Origin: Candidatus Gastranaerophilales bacterium
GTDB lineage: Bacteria; Cyanobacteriota; Vampirovibrionia; Gastranaerophilales; Gastranaerophilaceae
Assembly (NCBI GenBank): GCA_900552525.1
Contig: UNSK01000003.1
Span: 1 to 64,000, forward strand
DNA: 64,000 nucleotides
Reading direction: 5' to 3'
The notes under the pieces are model-generated. The model ran no database searches, was not told the DNA's origin, and saw only the letters and a program-made list of their open reading frames with translations. The number at the start of each line of letters is the position of its first letter. Position 1 is the stretch's first letter. Both the position numbers and the translations under genes were made by a program. This document shows, piece after piece, positions 17,172-25,761 of this stretch.

Positions 17172-18404
17172 ATGAAAAAGAAGATTTTACTTGTAATACT
17201 GGCGATAATATTTATAGCAATTAATCCGGTTTTTGCCGCACGAAAGGGTGCAAAAACTGTAGAACAGCTTGATGAAGTAGTACTGGAAACCCCGGAAGAA
17301 CAGACAGACAGTATCGAAGTTCCTCAGTCTGTTTCAATTACTGAGCAAAGAGCGCCGGAAGAAAAAACTTTAAAAGAAAAACTTCAAGATGTTTATCATC
17401 TTGAAGTAGAAAAATATGATAAGCCGACTTATCTGCTGGAAGATGTATTTACTCACAAATTTGATGAAAATTCGATAATGGATAGAACCCAGTTGTGGGC
17501 TGGTTATAATGGTGATATTGGTTTGCAGTTTAATCAGGATGGCTTAAGTCATGAACACACAACAAACCATTATGATATCAATACTATTAATGTCGGGTAT
17601 GATGGTTTTTTGAAAAATAATAATGCTGATTTCAGGGTAATGATTAATATTGCTCCGTTTTCATCAAGAAATGTAATTCAGAATTTGTTTGCAGATATGT
17701 ATGTAGCAACAAATAAAATACCTCATCACCGCCTTCTTGTAGGTCATTCACGTCCACCTGTGGGCTTGGAAGGTGCCTATGGACCGTTTGTTCTGCCATT
17801 TATTGCGCGTTCGCAAATATCCAGAAACTTTGGTACGGTTCGTAAACTGGGTGCAAGAGCTTCTGGAAGTTACAGTCTTGTTGATTATGATTTTGGTGTT
17901 TACAGCTCTGATACTTATTTTCAGGAATTTTTTCCGGGGGCTGAATTCATCGGCAGAGTTGATTTAAAACCACTCGGCAAAACTGATGGTAAATATGGAA
18001 AATTACTTGTTGGTACAAGTATGGATGCCGGTCACAGAGATAATAATTTTTGTGTTATAGGTGCACATGTCCAGTATGATTACAAACGTTTTATGGCAAA
18101 TTTCGAATGGGCAAATGCAAATGGGTATAACGGCCCGTCCGGTCATTCGGTTGATAAGCACGCCAGCGGTTTTTATGCAACACTGGGCTATATGCTTACT
18201 AAAAAATTACAGCTGCTCGCAAGGTATGATGAATTTGACCCTAATCATGAAATTGATAACAATAAATCAAGAGAGTATTCTGTGGGCTTAAACTACTTTA
18301 TAAAAGGTCAGGGGTTAAGGCTTATTCTAAACTACGTATTCTGTCAGAATGAAGCTGCAAAAGACTCTCATAGAATTATGCTCGGTACGCAGATACTGTT
18401 ATAA
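17172..18404 (+). CDS. Outer-membrane porin, phosphate-selective O/P-like
   Basis: 410 residues. A signal peptide (1-22, ending NPVFAA) and a short coiled linker rich in Glu (25-75) precede a beta-barrel region (about 95-410) with alternating strands such as DINTINVGYDGFLKN and YSVGLNYFIKGQGLRLILNY. The pattern RLLVGHSRPPVGLEGA and the strand order resemble the phosphate-selective porin O/P family. It implies an outer membrane. The last residue is Leu, not the common Phe. Transcribed alone from a promoter that overlaps the previous terminator; its 3' end overlaps the converging gene by six bases. Confidence 0.78.
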   Translation: MKKKILLVILAIIFIAINPVFAARKGAKTVEQLDEVVLETPEEQTDSIEVPQSVSITEQRAPEEKTLKEKLQDVYHLEVEKYDKPTYLLEDVFTHKFDENSIMDRTQLWAGYNGDIGLQFNQDGLSHEHTTNHYDINTINVGYDGFLKNNNADFRVMINIAPFSSRNVIQNLFADMYVATNKIPHHRLLVGHSRPPVGLEGAYGPFVLPFIARSQISRNFGTVRKLGARASGSYSLVDYDFGVYSSDTYFQEFFPGAEFIGRVDLKPLGKTDGKYGKLLVGTSMDAGHRDNNFCVIGAHVQYDYKRFMANFEWANANGYNGPSGHSVDKHASGFYATLGYMLTKKLQLLARYDEFDPNHEIDNNKSREYSVGLNYFIKGQGLRLILNYVFCQNEAAKDSHRIMLGTQILL

Positions 18405-19301
18405 TTCCTTCTTTTTTTGTCTATCAAGTGCAATTTTCTGGAGCTCCTGATATAATTCATCCTTCTCGAGAGCAGCATAGATTTGTTTTTCTTTTTTGAT
18501 GTAACATCCCGGGTCAATTTTGTTGTATTCTCTGTATGCAACATCTTCTGCCAGCATAGCATCTTTTTCCAATTTGCTTATCGCCCAATCGAAAATGTCT
18601 TCATCTGGTTTATGTTTTTTCAAATCTTCAAACAGTTCTTTGTTGGTTCTTGACTCATAAGTGCCTTGCTTTATTACTCCCCAGTGATTTATTGCAACTG
18701 TTCTAATCTGCTGCCACATATTTTTTATACCTTCTGCCGCAGGCTTAAATCGTTCATTAAACAAGTTTATATCATTAAAGTGTAAGGCGTCCCGCAGACC
18801 GTTAAGAAATTTTGCATCCGGACATTCTTTCGGGTCAAAGATTTTAAAATTGGATTTCTTTATCAGCATGGTTATAAAATCTTTTCTGTCCTCAATAGAT
18901 TCTTGAGTGAGATACTTTTGGGCTTCGCTGCCTAAACCTTCTGTTCTCAGCATATTGCAAATTTGCAAGAAATGCTGGAACTCATGTCTTATAGCGCTTA
19001 ATATTTCTGTTTTTGGGGTTCTTAATTTTATTCCTGCCTGAATTACATTATCTAGAAAAGCATAAGAATAGTCTGCATACTTATCCGGTTCAACCTGAAC
19101 AAGCGGAGGAAGAATTTCTGACGGTATATCAAGCTTTTTTGCAATATATTCGTATGATTTTTTCTCTAATTGTTTTCTTGTTCTTATTTTATGAAAACTA
19201 TCAAGTTCATCTTGTGTCATTTTCAGTTTGTAGCTGAGTCCTGTGATGTATTTTCTGATAATACTCATTTCTCTGGCAGTGCAGGTATGGTTAATTCGCA
19301 T
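18399..19301 (-). CDS. Hypothetical protein with an HExxH zinc-peptidase-like motif
   Basis: 300 residues, no signal peptide, no membrane segment, mostly helical and charged. Residues ~109-118 read IRHEFQHFLQ, which fits the HExxH zinc-binding helix. A candidate third ligand is the Glu in LAEDVAYREYNK near 262-273, but the spacing is longer than in standard families. I do not recognise a family. An AGAGGA lies about nine bases before the chosen ATG. Single gene, converging on the porin gene with a six-base overlap at the 3' ends. Confidence 0.65.
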   Translation of the reverse strand: MRINHTCTAREMSIIRKYITGLSYKLKMTQDELDSFHKIRTRKQLEKKSYEYIAKKLDIPSEILPPLVQVEPDKYADYSYAFLDNVIQAGIKLRTPKTEILSAIRHEFQHFLQICNMLRTEGLGSEAQKYLTQESIEDRKDFITMLIKKSNFKIFDPKECPDAKFLNGLRDALHFNDINLFNERFKPAAEGIKNMWQQIRTVAINHWGVIKQGTYESRTNKELFEDLKKHKPDEDIFDWAISKLEKDAMLAEDVAYREYNKIDPGCYIKKEKQIYAALEKDELYQELQKIALDRQKKKEL

Positions 19302-19430
19302 TTTTATTATCCTCTTTTTTTATTTTAAACCCCCTAAAAAATAAATTTGCTAATATCATCTGTTTAGTTGATTACAAAAAGCGGAAAATAGATGATAATG
19401 GTGTAAAATAATAGGGGAGATTAGGGTCTC

Positions 19431-19784
19431 ATGTTCAACAATATCAACAATAATAATAACGGGTTATTATATAATAATTCACAGTTGGGGAATGCAAGCA
19501 ATGTCATTAACCTTGCATCTGTAAGGGCTAATCTTCAAAAAAGCGGATACACTTCTAATCCGTATGTTGACAAAACGGAGATTTCTTCGAGCGCTATGGA
19601 ATTATTCCAGCGTGATATGGATATTAACAAGTTTACAAAAATAGCAACCAGCGATAAGGAAGATACGTCACATATTGAAAGGGTTAAAGAGCTTTTCAAG
19701 GAGGGCGTTGTAGATGTTTATGAAGATGATGTTTTTTCAAGTCTTGTAACAAATCAGAAATTATGGGATGATTTAAGTTTATAA
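19431..19784 (+). CDS. FlgM-like anti-sigma-28 candidate
   Basis: 117 residues. An Asn-rich N-terminus is followed by SNPYVDKTEISSSAMELFQR (about 44-63) and, after a linker, IERVKELFKEGVVDVYEDDV (about 83-102). This is the layout of FlgM: a disordered start, a D-K-x-x-I/L-S-S-x-A segment, then a V-x-x-L-K-x-x-I-x-x-G-x-Y-x-V-D segment that binds FliA. The match is partial and the protein is longer than most FlgM (90-100). If correct it would hold back late flagellar transcription until the hook is complete. The flagellar modules lie 11 kb downstream. Confidence 0.5.
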   Translation: MFNNINNNNNGLLYNNSQLGNASNVINLASVRANLQKSGYTSNPYVDKTEISSSAMELFQRDMDINKFTKIATSDKEDTSHIERVKELFKEGVVDVYEDDVFSSLVTNQKLWDDLSL

Positions 19785-19790
19785 ATATGA

Positions 19791-19796
19791 TAGAAT
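19791..19796 (+). promoter_or_regulatory. -10 element for a leaderless TPR transcript
   Basis: TAGAAT ending six bases before the ATG at 19803, with no Shine-Dalgarno. The -35 region is weak. Confidence 0.35.
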
Positions 19797-19802
19797 ACCT
19801 GT

Positions 19803-20984
19803 ATGGTATCGTCAGATTATTATGTACAGGACAATTCTGATATAGAAAATAAAACGCTTGAAGCAGCCAAAAACCATTACAAAAACGGAAAATATTCGGA
19901 AGCTTTGAAGCTGTACTTGAGTTTGCTTAATACAAGTATTTCCTTTAAATTGTATTACGAAATCGGCAGATGTTATTATAAACTTGACGACTTAACCAGA
20001 GCAGAAGAATATTTTAAGAAATCTATTGCGCTAGAGGGGCTTAAAAATTCGTCATATCTTTATCTGGGGAATATTTTTTATAAACGCATGGATTTGAGAA
20101 ATGCAATTGAAAACTGGGCAGGAGCCTATGCTTATAAACCTGACGATGAAGCTGTGTGCCTTAATCTGGCAACTTCATATTTTTCTAAAGGTATGAAATT
20201 TCAATCAGTTTTTTATTATGAAAAATATTTGAAATACGCAAAAGAAAAAGGAAATTCATACGAGGTTATTAAAAGCAGTATTGATAAGTGTAATGAGATT
20301 GGTAACGAGTCGCTGCAGAAAGCAAGAAGAGCAATTTCAGCTAGAAATAATAAGTCAGCCATTGAATACTTAACATATGCAGTAAAAAATTTGCCTGTAA
20401 GCTTTGATATAAATCATCTTCTGGGTAAAGTTTATCTGGAAGAAAATGATTTTATGCATGCTTTAATATATCTTAAACAGGCTATGTGTTTAGACCATCG
20501 TTCTCTGGATGTACTTCAGAAACTTGCGTCAGTTTATATTAATCTGGGAGATTATACAGCTACTTATTGTACGATGAGAAGGCTGCTTCCGCTTGTTTTG
20601 CATAACCAGCAGGAGTATTTGAAAACAGTTAAGCTCATAAATGAGTTAAATGATTCTTTTGACGCGTACAGCTATCAGGGACATCTGGAATGGGCTAAGA
20701 GGTATGATGCTGATAACAATTACCATATGGCGCTTCTGGAATACGAAAATTGTGTAATATTAAAAGATTCTTTGAAGGATGAATTCGGCGAGAGAATTGA
20801 GCGGCTGAAATCTTTCATAAATCCGGAGGAGAGAATTATAAGAATATGCCTCGAAAAAGGAGGAACATATTACAGCAATGGAGATTTTAAAACTTCTAAT
20901 AAGTATTTCTCAAAGGCAATGCTTATGGCTAATAAAAATTCTTCCGAGTATAAATTAGCAAAATCAAGAGTTATGGATGTTTAA
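19803..20984 (+). CDS. TPR-repeat protein
   Basis: 393 residues, cytosolic, all helical. TPR units are visible: AAKNHYKNGKYSEALKLYLS, YYEIGRCYYKLDDLTRAEEY, SYLYLGNIFYKRMDLRNAIE and AVCLNLATSYFSKGMKFQSV cover roughly 15-140, with more around 205-260. The C-terminal 100 residues return to a TPR-like pattern (GGTYYSNGDFKTSNKYFSKA). It is a protein-protein scaffold with unknown partners. It overlaps the YkgJ-type gene by eight bases and probably forms an operon with the FlgM-like gene or is started separately by a leaderless promoter. Confidence 0.85.
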   Translation: MVSSDYYVQDNSDIENKTLEAAKNHYKNGKYSEALKLYLSLLNTSISFKLYYEIGRCYYKLDDLTRAEEYFKKSIALEGLKNSSYLYLGNIFYKRMDLRNAIENWAGAYAYKPDDEAVCLNLATSYFSKGMKFQSVFYYEKYLKYAKEKGNSYEVIKSSIDKCNEIGNESLQKARRAISARNNKSAIEYLTYAVKNLPVSFDINHLLGKVYLEENDFMHALIYLKQAMCLDHRSLDVLQKLASVYINLGDYTATYCTMRRLLPLVLHNQQEYLKTVKLINELNDSFDAYSYQGHLEWAKRYDADNNYHMALLEYENCVILKDSLKDEFGERIERLKSFINPEERIIRICLEKGGTYYSNGDFKTSNKYFSKAMLMANKNSSEYKLAKSRVMDV

Positions 20985-21390
20985 AAAACTAAAAAAATTT
21001 TTTTACCTGTATATATTAAGAAAAAAATATTACCGTGTAGGTTCCTGTAATGCTTGCGGCAGATGCTGCCAGAAGATTTATGTTAAGCATAAAAACGTTA
21101 TACAGACAGAGGAAGAGTTTAAGAAACTTCAAAAACTTCATCCGTTTTATACGTATCTAAAAATTATTGATAAGGACGAAACCGGACTTGTATTCGAATG
21201 CATGAATCTTGATAAAGAAACTAATAAGTGTAAGATACATAAAAAGCGTCCGGGAATTTGCAGACGCTATCCGCAGGAAGAACTGTTCATGATGGGAGGC
21301 ACGCTTGCAGAAAACTGCGGTTACAGGCTTGAGCCGATTGAAAGTTTTGAAGAAGTTTTTGAAAGAGTATCAAAAAAAAGCCCGTTTTAA
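20977..21390 (+). CDS. YkgJ-type cysteine-cluster protein
   Basis: 137 residues. CNACGRCC at 24-31 and a second group C-x(8)-CKIH-x(6)-C (about 71-90) match the YkgJ/UPF0153 family, which probably binds an iron-sulfur cluster or zinc. A basic N-terminus (FKKLKKFFYLYILRKKYYR) may bind membrane or nucleic acid. Function is unknown in the family. Translationally coupled to the TPR gene by overlap; its stop codon sits inside the terminator hairpin. Confidence 0.82.
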   Translation: MFKKLKKFFYLYILRKKYYRVGSCNACGRCCQKIYVKHKNVIQTEEEFKKLQKLHPFYTYLKIIDKDETGLVFECMNLDKETNKCKIHKKRPGICRRYPQEELFMMGGTLAENCGYRLEPIESFEEVFERVSKKSPF

Positions 21391-21401
21391 ACGGGCTTTT
21401 T
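21376..21401. terminator. Bidirectional terminator
   Basis: AAAAAGCCCGTTT and its complement form a 13-base palindrome with T-runs both ways, serving the YkgJ-type gene (+) and the converging gene at 21405 (-). Confidence 0.85.
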
Positions 21402-21404
21402 GAA

Positions 21405-22739
21405 TTAGCTGAGCAGCTCTGGATTTGTTAATTTGATTTTTTCCAAAATCAAATTGCCCTTGCTTGTATTTGTATAGAATTGCAGACCATTGCACAGATT
21501 TGTGAACTTTTGTGAGTTAGCGTCAGAGTCCATAATTGCATTATATTGCTCAAGATAATATTCTACAGAGCTGTATGTAGAGCCGCTGTCTTCCTGCAAT
21601 GCCCTGCGCTCTAAATAAGATAAAGAATTAAAATACTCCATATACTTCAAAGCTGCTTCATAATTAGCTCGTTGTTTTTCTGCAACCTCAGCTTTAAGTG
21701 TTTCTAAATTTTCTTTATATTTATCGTAGCTATAACTACCATATTTGTGTTTAAGAATTTTTTCTGTATCAAAATGTCCATCTGTTAATAAACTTTCAAG
21801 TGTTTCTTTTGTTATTTTGCCGTCAGTAGCGAAATCACTTATTCCTCCATCATATAGTTCATTCCATCTGCCGATATTAATCTGATCTGCCTGAACAAAA
21901 GCATCAAGTATATCAGGATATTCTCTATATAGCTGGATAAATTCATCTACGTCCATTCCTTCTTCCGGAAAACTCTCAATAAAGCTTTTATCATTATCAA
22001 GCGGCTCTTGGTTTTCTATATAAGCTTTGATTTTTTCAGCATCAAAATTCTGTCCAGTTAACAGCTCTTTTAATTCATCCATGCTGATTGAGTTACTGTT
22101 GCCGTAAAATTTATCAACAGCTTCCTGGTCTGCAATTTCATAATCTCCATACTTGTTCATTTTTACAAGTCCTGCATCAACAAACGGCTGCATAACCTCC
22201 GGATAGATTGTACAGGCAGTAATCAGGTTTTCCTTCAGATTTATTTGCGGACCGCCGGAGCCATACCAGGCTGCATCATACGCTGTAAAAGTTTCTCCCA
22301 TACAATCTGTGGATGCTCCGGTTGTAACGCCTGTTTCTATTGAACCGTTGTCTTCTTTTGTTTCTTCTGAAGCCGCCGGTTTACTGCTTGAAGACGATGT
22401 TGAAGTATTGGTTGTATCTGATAAGTCAGAAATATCATTATTTCCACCTTTTAATACTCCGATAAATTCGTATTCAACTCCATCGTACTCTCCGCTTATT
22501 GTTGTTTTTCCTGTTGTTGAATCAGAAGTGACTTTGATTGAAGAGATAACACCTTCTGACTTTAATTCTTTTAATTTATCCAGTGTTGCATCAAATCCAT
22601 CCTCTAAAAGGATATCCAATACTTCATCAAATTTAAATGTCGGACTGCTCTGCTGGCTGCTTTCTGAGGCTTTTGACGACTGGGACGAATTGTTTGTCGT
22701 TGTTCTTGTTTGAGATGTTTGTAGTGATGTTAATTCCAT
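21405..22739 (-). CDS. Hypothetical protein with repeated ~75-residue units
   Basis: 444 residues with no recognised domain. The first 35 residues and about 105-150 are Ser/Thr-rich and low-complexity. The rest is helical and shows an internal repeat: SMDELKELLTGQNFDAEKI (near 222-240) resembles TKETLESLLTDGHFDTEKI (near 312-330), each preceded by a segment ending in a YPEVM/YPDIL-type helix; a third weaker copy is FKFDEVLDILLEDGFDATLD (35-54). No signal peptide or membrane segment. It follows the gene at 22743 by three bases and shares its unusual palindromic leader. The Ser/Thr-rich start is like that of the flagellar FliK proteins here, but there is no FliK domain. Confidence 0.75.
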   Translation of the reverse strand: MELTSLQTSQTRTTTNNSSQSSKASESSQQSSPTFKFDEVLDILLEDGFDATLDKLKELKSEGVISSIKVTSDSTTGKTTISGEYDGVEYEFIGVLKGGNNDISDLSDTTNTSTSSSSSKPAASEETKEDNGSIETGVTTGASTDCMGETFTAYDAAWYGSGGPQINLKENLITACTIYPEVMQPFVDAGLVKMNKYGDYEIADQEAVDKFYGNSNSISMDELKELLTGQNFDAEKIKAYIENQEPLDNDKSFIESFPEEGMDVDEFIQLYREYPDILDAFVQADQINIGRWNELYDGGISDFATDGKITKETLESLLTDGHFDTEKILKHKYGSYSYDKYKENLETLKAEVAEKQRANYEAALKYMEYFNSLSYLERRALQEDSGSTYSSVEYYLEQYNAIMDSDANSQKFTNLCNGLQFYTNTSKGNLILEKIKLTNPELLS

Positions 22740-22742
22740 TTT

Positions 22743-23036
22743 TTACTCCTTATTTTGACTGCTGTAATTAAATGTCTTTATCTTATTCTTTTGCTGCACA
22801 ATAACGTTAAATGATGTTTTGTTGGACTTTGTAGTAATGCTTACGCCGTATGCTATAGGTAAATTTTTTGTATCACCGCAAATTTGAAAATTTTCCTTAA
22901 GCCATTCTTTTGCATTTTCTGCATTATCAAACTTATGAAGCATTGCGGTTATTTCTGATGCTTTTGTCAGGTCATCCTGATTTTTATTCTCATTTTTAGA
23001 AACAGCCGAATAAATACTATATTGATTTATGTCCAT
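22743..23036 (-). CDS. Hypothetical protein (97 aa)
   Basis: No domain recognised. Residues 20-45 form a helix (KASEITAMLHKFDNAENAKEWL) and the C-terminal half is beta-rich (AYGVSITTKSNKTSFNVIVQ). Two adjacent ATG codons follow AAAGGAG; the second (23036) has the better spacing, and the frame could be read up to 23063. It heads a two-gene unit with 21405. Its mRNA leader is a 21-base-arm hairpin lying directly before the ribosome binding site. Confidence 0.65.
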   Translation of the reverse strand: MDINQYSIYSAVSKNENKNQDDLTKASEITAMLHKFDNAENAKEWLKENFQICGDTKNLPIAYGVSITTKSNKTSFNVIVQQKNKIKTFNYSSQNKE

Positions 23037-23045
23037 CATTCTCCT

Positions 23046-23091
23046 TTCCTGAGAACATAACATTTTGAATAAAATGTTACATTCTCAGGAA
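23046..23091. repeat. Large palindrome in the leader of the 22743 gene (copy 1)
   Basis: Arms of 21 bases (23046-23066 and 23071-23091) with two mismatches around GAAT; the core is TAACATTTT/AAAATGTTA. It shares about 26 bases with the palindrome at 23195. In the minus-strand mRNA it would fold just upstream of the AGGAG. Confidence 0.75.
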
Positions 23092-23194
23092 TACCGCTAT
23101 ATTCAGACCAATGCACAAAGCTTATTCTAATAAAATATAGAACAAGCTGCCGGTAAAAAATTTAATAAATAAAGTTTATGACAATCAAAATATG

Positions 23195-23228
23195 ATAATG
23201 TAACATTTTATTCAAAATGTTACATTAT
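23195..23228. repeat. Large palindrome before the glycosyltransferase gene (copy 2)
   Basis: Perfect 15-base arms (23195-23209 and 23214-23228) around ATTC, with the same core as copy 1. It lies about 50 bases upstream of the -35 of the plus-strand glycosyltransferase, so a protein binding both copies could control both divergent units. Confidence 0.75.
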
Positions 23229-23279
23229 ATAGGTATTAACGGCATAATTTTCTAAAACTTTAGGGTTAACAGGTAAAGT

Positions 23280-23308
23280 GTTACAAAAATTTACTAATCT
23301 GATATAAT
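23280..23308 (+). promoter_or_regulatory. Leaderless promoter of the glycosyltransferase
   Basis: GTTACA (23280-23285), spacer 17, TATAAT (23303-23308), then six bases to the ATG at 23315. No Shine-Dalgarno. Confidence 0.6.
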
Positions 23309-23314
23309 AAATTT

Positions 23315-24298
23315 ATGGCTAAGGTTTCTGTTATTGTTCCTGTATACAATGTTGAAAAGTATCTGGATGTCTGTTTGGACAGCCTTATTAACCAAACTTT
23401 TGATGATTTTGAAATAATTTGCATAAACGACGGCTCGACAGATAGCTGTTTGAATATTCTCAGGCAATACGCAAAGCTGGACAGACGTATAAAAATTTTT
23501 TCACAGAAAAATCTAGGGTTATCTGCTGCCAGAAATGCCGGTATGAAGCAGGCAAATGGAGAATATATCGTTTTTGTAGACTCAGATGATTTCTTATCAC
23601 CTGTGGCTCTCGAAAAAATGCATACAAATATGTCTGAAAATGACACTGATTTTATGTTTTCATACGCGTACCAGATACAACCATCAGAATTCAAATTATG
23701 GGAACTCCCGAACAACAAAGATTTTACCGCTCATATTAAAACTCCGGTTTTCTGCGAAAAAGATTTAGGTCCAGAATTCTATCTAAAAATGCTTTTCAGT
23801 GCGTGGGCAAAAATGTATAAAAAATCTTTCATCAAAGATTTTTCGTTTCCAGAAGGGCTAATATTTGAAGATATTCCATTTTTTGCTCAATGCTGGCTTA
23901 ATGCAGAAAAAATTTCTTATGACCTTGAACCGCTATATTTTTATAGAAAATCATCCAGTTCAATTATTACAAACGCTGGTAAAAACTTTATTGATATTTT
24001 TGAAATTAATAAAATTACCTCAAAAATTTTTGAAGCGTCAGGAAAGTTCGAAAAATACAGAACAATTTTGCTTGTAAGCCAGATGGAAAGCTCTCTTGTC
24101 AGAACCCTGGAAACCTCTGGTAGTACAAAAAGAGAAATGTTCAATCTGCTTCAAAAAACATACGGGAATATCGATTTTTCCCAATACGATATGAATATTC
24201 TAAAAAGAAAAAATATTTATTATGCGTATCAAACAATACTCAACAAGAGTTATCGTGATTTTAGACATTTTGAAACACATTTAAAGGGAAGAGCATGA
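23315..24298 (+). CDS. Glycosyltransferase family 2
   Basis: 327 residues, GT-A fold. VSVIVPVYNVEKYLDVCL starts the domain, followed by CINDGSTDS (nucleotide site), LSAARNAGMKQANGEYIVF and DSDD (metal site, near 92-95). The remainder is an acceptor-binding domain ending with a basic tail. It probably transfers a sugar to a surface polysaccharide or protein. The next gene overlaps it by four bases (ATGA) and encodes a degenerate relative, so the two products may act together. The proximity to flagellin genes leaves flagellin glycosylation possible but unproven. Confidence 0.92.
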   Translation: MAKVSVIVPVYNVEKYLDVCLDSLINQTFDDFEIICINDGSTDSCLNILRQYAKLDRRIKIFSQKNLGLSAARNAGMKQANGEYIVFVDSDDFLSPVALEKMHTNMSENDTDFMFSYAYQIQPSEFKLWELPNNKDFTAHIKTPVFCEKDLGPEFYLKMLFSAWAKMYKKSFIKDFSFPEGLIFEDIPFFAQCWLNAEKISYDLEPLYFYRKSSSSIITNAGKNFIDIFEINKITSKIFEASGKFEKYRTILLVSQMESSLVRTLETSGSTKREMFNLLQKTYGNIDFSQYDMNILKRKNIYYAYQTILNKSYRDFRHFETHLKGRA

Positions 24299-25134
24299 AT
24301 AATCCGCTGATATCAGTAATTATACCCGAAAAAACAAATCTTTCTGAAGAATGCAGTAATTCTTTAAAACTACAGATATTTGAAGAATTTGAGATTTGCA
24401 GCAGTATTGATGCCGCAAAAGGAGAGTATATACATTTCATTAATCCAGACAGCCGTTTATCACTCTCGCTTTACCAAAAATTTGCATGTATCGAACATAA
24501 ACCCGATATATACATATTTAACGGCTCTAAATTAGGACTAAAAACAACTGAACCGGAATTTGTATTTGACATAAAGACCTGGAAAAACATTAGTGATGAA
24601 TCCTACAAACATACTTTCCTAGATAACGCAAACCCGTTTAACGAAAATTTTTGCTGCGAGAACAAAATTTTCAGGAAAGAATTTCTAAAGTCACTCGGAG
24701 ATTTTAGCATAGTTGGGCTTGAAAAACAGTATTTCTTCTTTTTAACACTTTTTAATGCCAGAACTATAATTGTTAATCCGGATGCTCAGTATTATTACAA
24801 GGATAAAAAAACTATACAGAAAAATATTTTTGAAATATTTAGAATTACAGACAAAATCAAAGAGCTTTTGAACAAAAAAAATATATTTGAACCATACAAA
24901 TATGCTTTTTTCCAATATAAGTATAAACAATTTGCCTTAATGTTTATGCTGGCAGATGAGAATATGAAAGAAGATTTTTATAGAGAAATGCAAGATAGAC
25001 TTAGAAAATACAATTCCGAAAATCTTAACCCGCAAATAACCGAAAGATTACAGCATATAGGAATGTTTAAAAATATTCTTAAGCTGAACCCTCAAGAATT
25101 TTACAAAAATTATTACGGAAAAATTAATTACTAA
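24295..25134 (+). CDS. Degenerate glycosyltransferase-like protein
   Basis: 279 residues. The start PLISVIIPEK and the segment LKLQIFEEFEICSS align with the first strands of the preceding family 2 enzyme, but the NDGSTD loop and about 40 following residues are missing: the sequence jumps to IDAAKGEYIHFINPDSRLS, where the metal motif DxDD has become NPDS. The C-terminal region resembles the acceptor domain of its neighbour. It is therefore probably inactive as a transferase and may be a regulatory or structural partner of the upstream enzyme. No frameshift is visible; the gene is intact. Translationally coupled by an ATGA overlap. Confidence 0.75.
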   Translation: MNNPLISVIIPEKTNLSEECSNSLKLQIFEEFEICSSIDAAKGEYIHFINPDSRLSLSLYQKFACIEHKPDIYIFNGSKLGLKTTEPEFVFDIKTWKNISDESYKHTFLDNANPFNENFCCENKIFRKEFLKSLGDFSIVGLEKQYFFFLTLFNARTIIVNPDAQYYYKDKKTIQKNIFEIFRITDKIKELLNKKNIFEPYKYAFFQYKYKQFALMFMLADENMKEDFYREMQDRLRKYNSENLNPQITERLQHIGMFKNILKLNPQEFYKNYYGKINY

Positions 25135-25210
25135 ATATCAGTCTTTCAGGCAAACAAAAAAATCCTTAAGCATGTATCCTTGTAGGGATATCAACTAAAA
25201 GGAGATTTTT

Positions 25211-25747
25211 ATGACTGAAAAACGTTTTTTGAGCTATGTCCTTACAGAAGGTATTCTTCTGACAATTTTAGGACTCGCTATGTTAATGCTTCCAAAGGTT
25301 ACAACGATAACTTTTGGAATGATGATTTGTCTTGCATTCATTATCTACGGAGGATACAAAGCTATTAATGCTATTCTTACCAGAAACTACACCCGCCACT
25401 TTATACTTAATATTATACTCGGTTTAATACTTATGGCGCTTGGAATATTCTTATTTATGGCGCCAATGTTTAATCTAGTTCTTATAACCAGTATTATCGG
25501 GGTTTATTTTCTGCTTGAAAGTGTTTCTACCTGCGCTTTTGCCATTCAAAATAGAAAAACCCTTTATTTCTGGTGGGCAGATATTCCTGTTGCAGTACTC
25601 CAGTTTCTTCTTGGTCTAATAATCATACTCGGGCTTCCTTCCACTGCTTTGTGGGTGGTTGGAATTCTCGCCGGAGTTAATTTTTTAATCACAGGAATGA
25701 TAATGATTAGTATGTTTATTGCAACAAAGTACACTTACAGTATTTAG
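25211..25747 (+). CDS. HdeD/DUF308 family membrane protein
   Basis: 178 residues, six membrane helices in pairs: LTEGILLTILGLAMLMLP, GMMICLAFIIYGGYKAI, ILGLILMALGIFLFMAP and so on. The repeated G-x-x-x-x-x-G-x-x-L-x-x-P pattern is that of the HdeD family, linked to acid or envelope stress in enterobacteria. AAAAGGAG precedes the start, and the 22-base block around the start is repeated almost exactly at the next gene. Likely in an operon with the rhodanese gene 14 bases on. Confidence 0.82.
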   Translation: MTEKRFLSYVLTEGILLTILGLAMLMLPKVTTITFGMMICLAFIIYGGYKAINAILTRNYTRHFILNIILGLILMALGIFLFMAPMFNLVLITSIIGVYFLLESVSTCAFAIQNRKTLYFWWADIPVAVLQFLLGLIIILGLPSTALWVVGILAGVNFLITGMIMISMFIATKYTYSI

Positions 25748-25761
25748 AAAAGGAGATTTTT

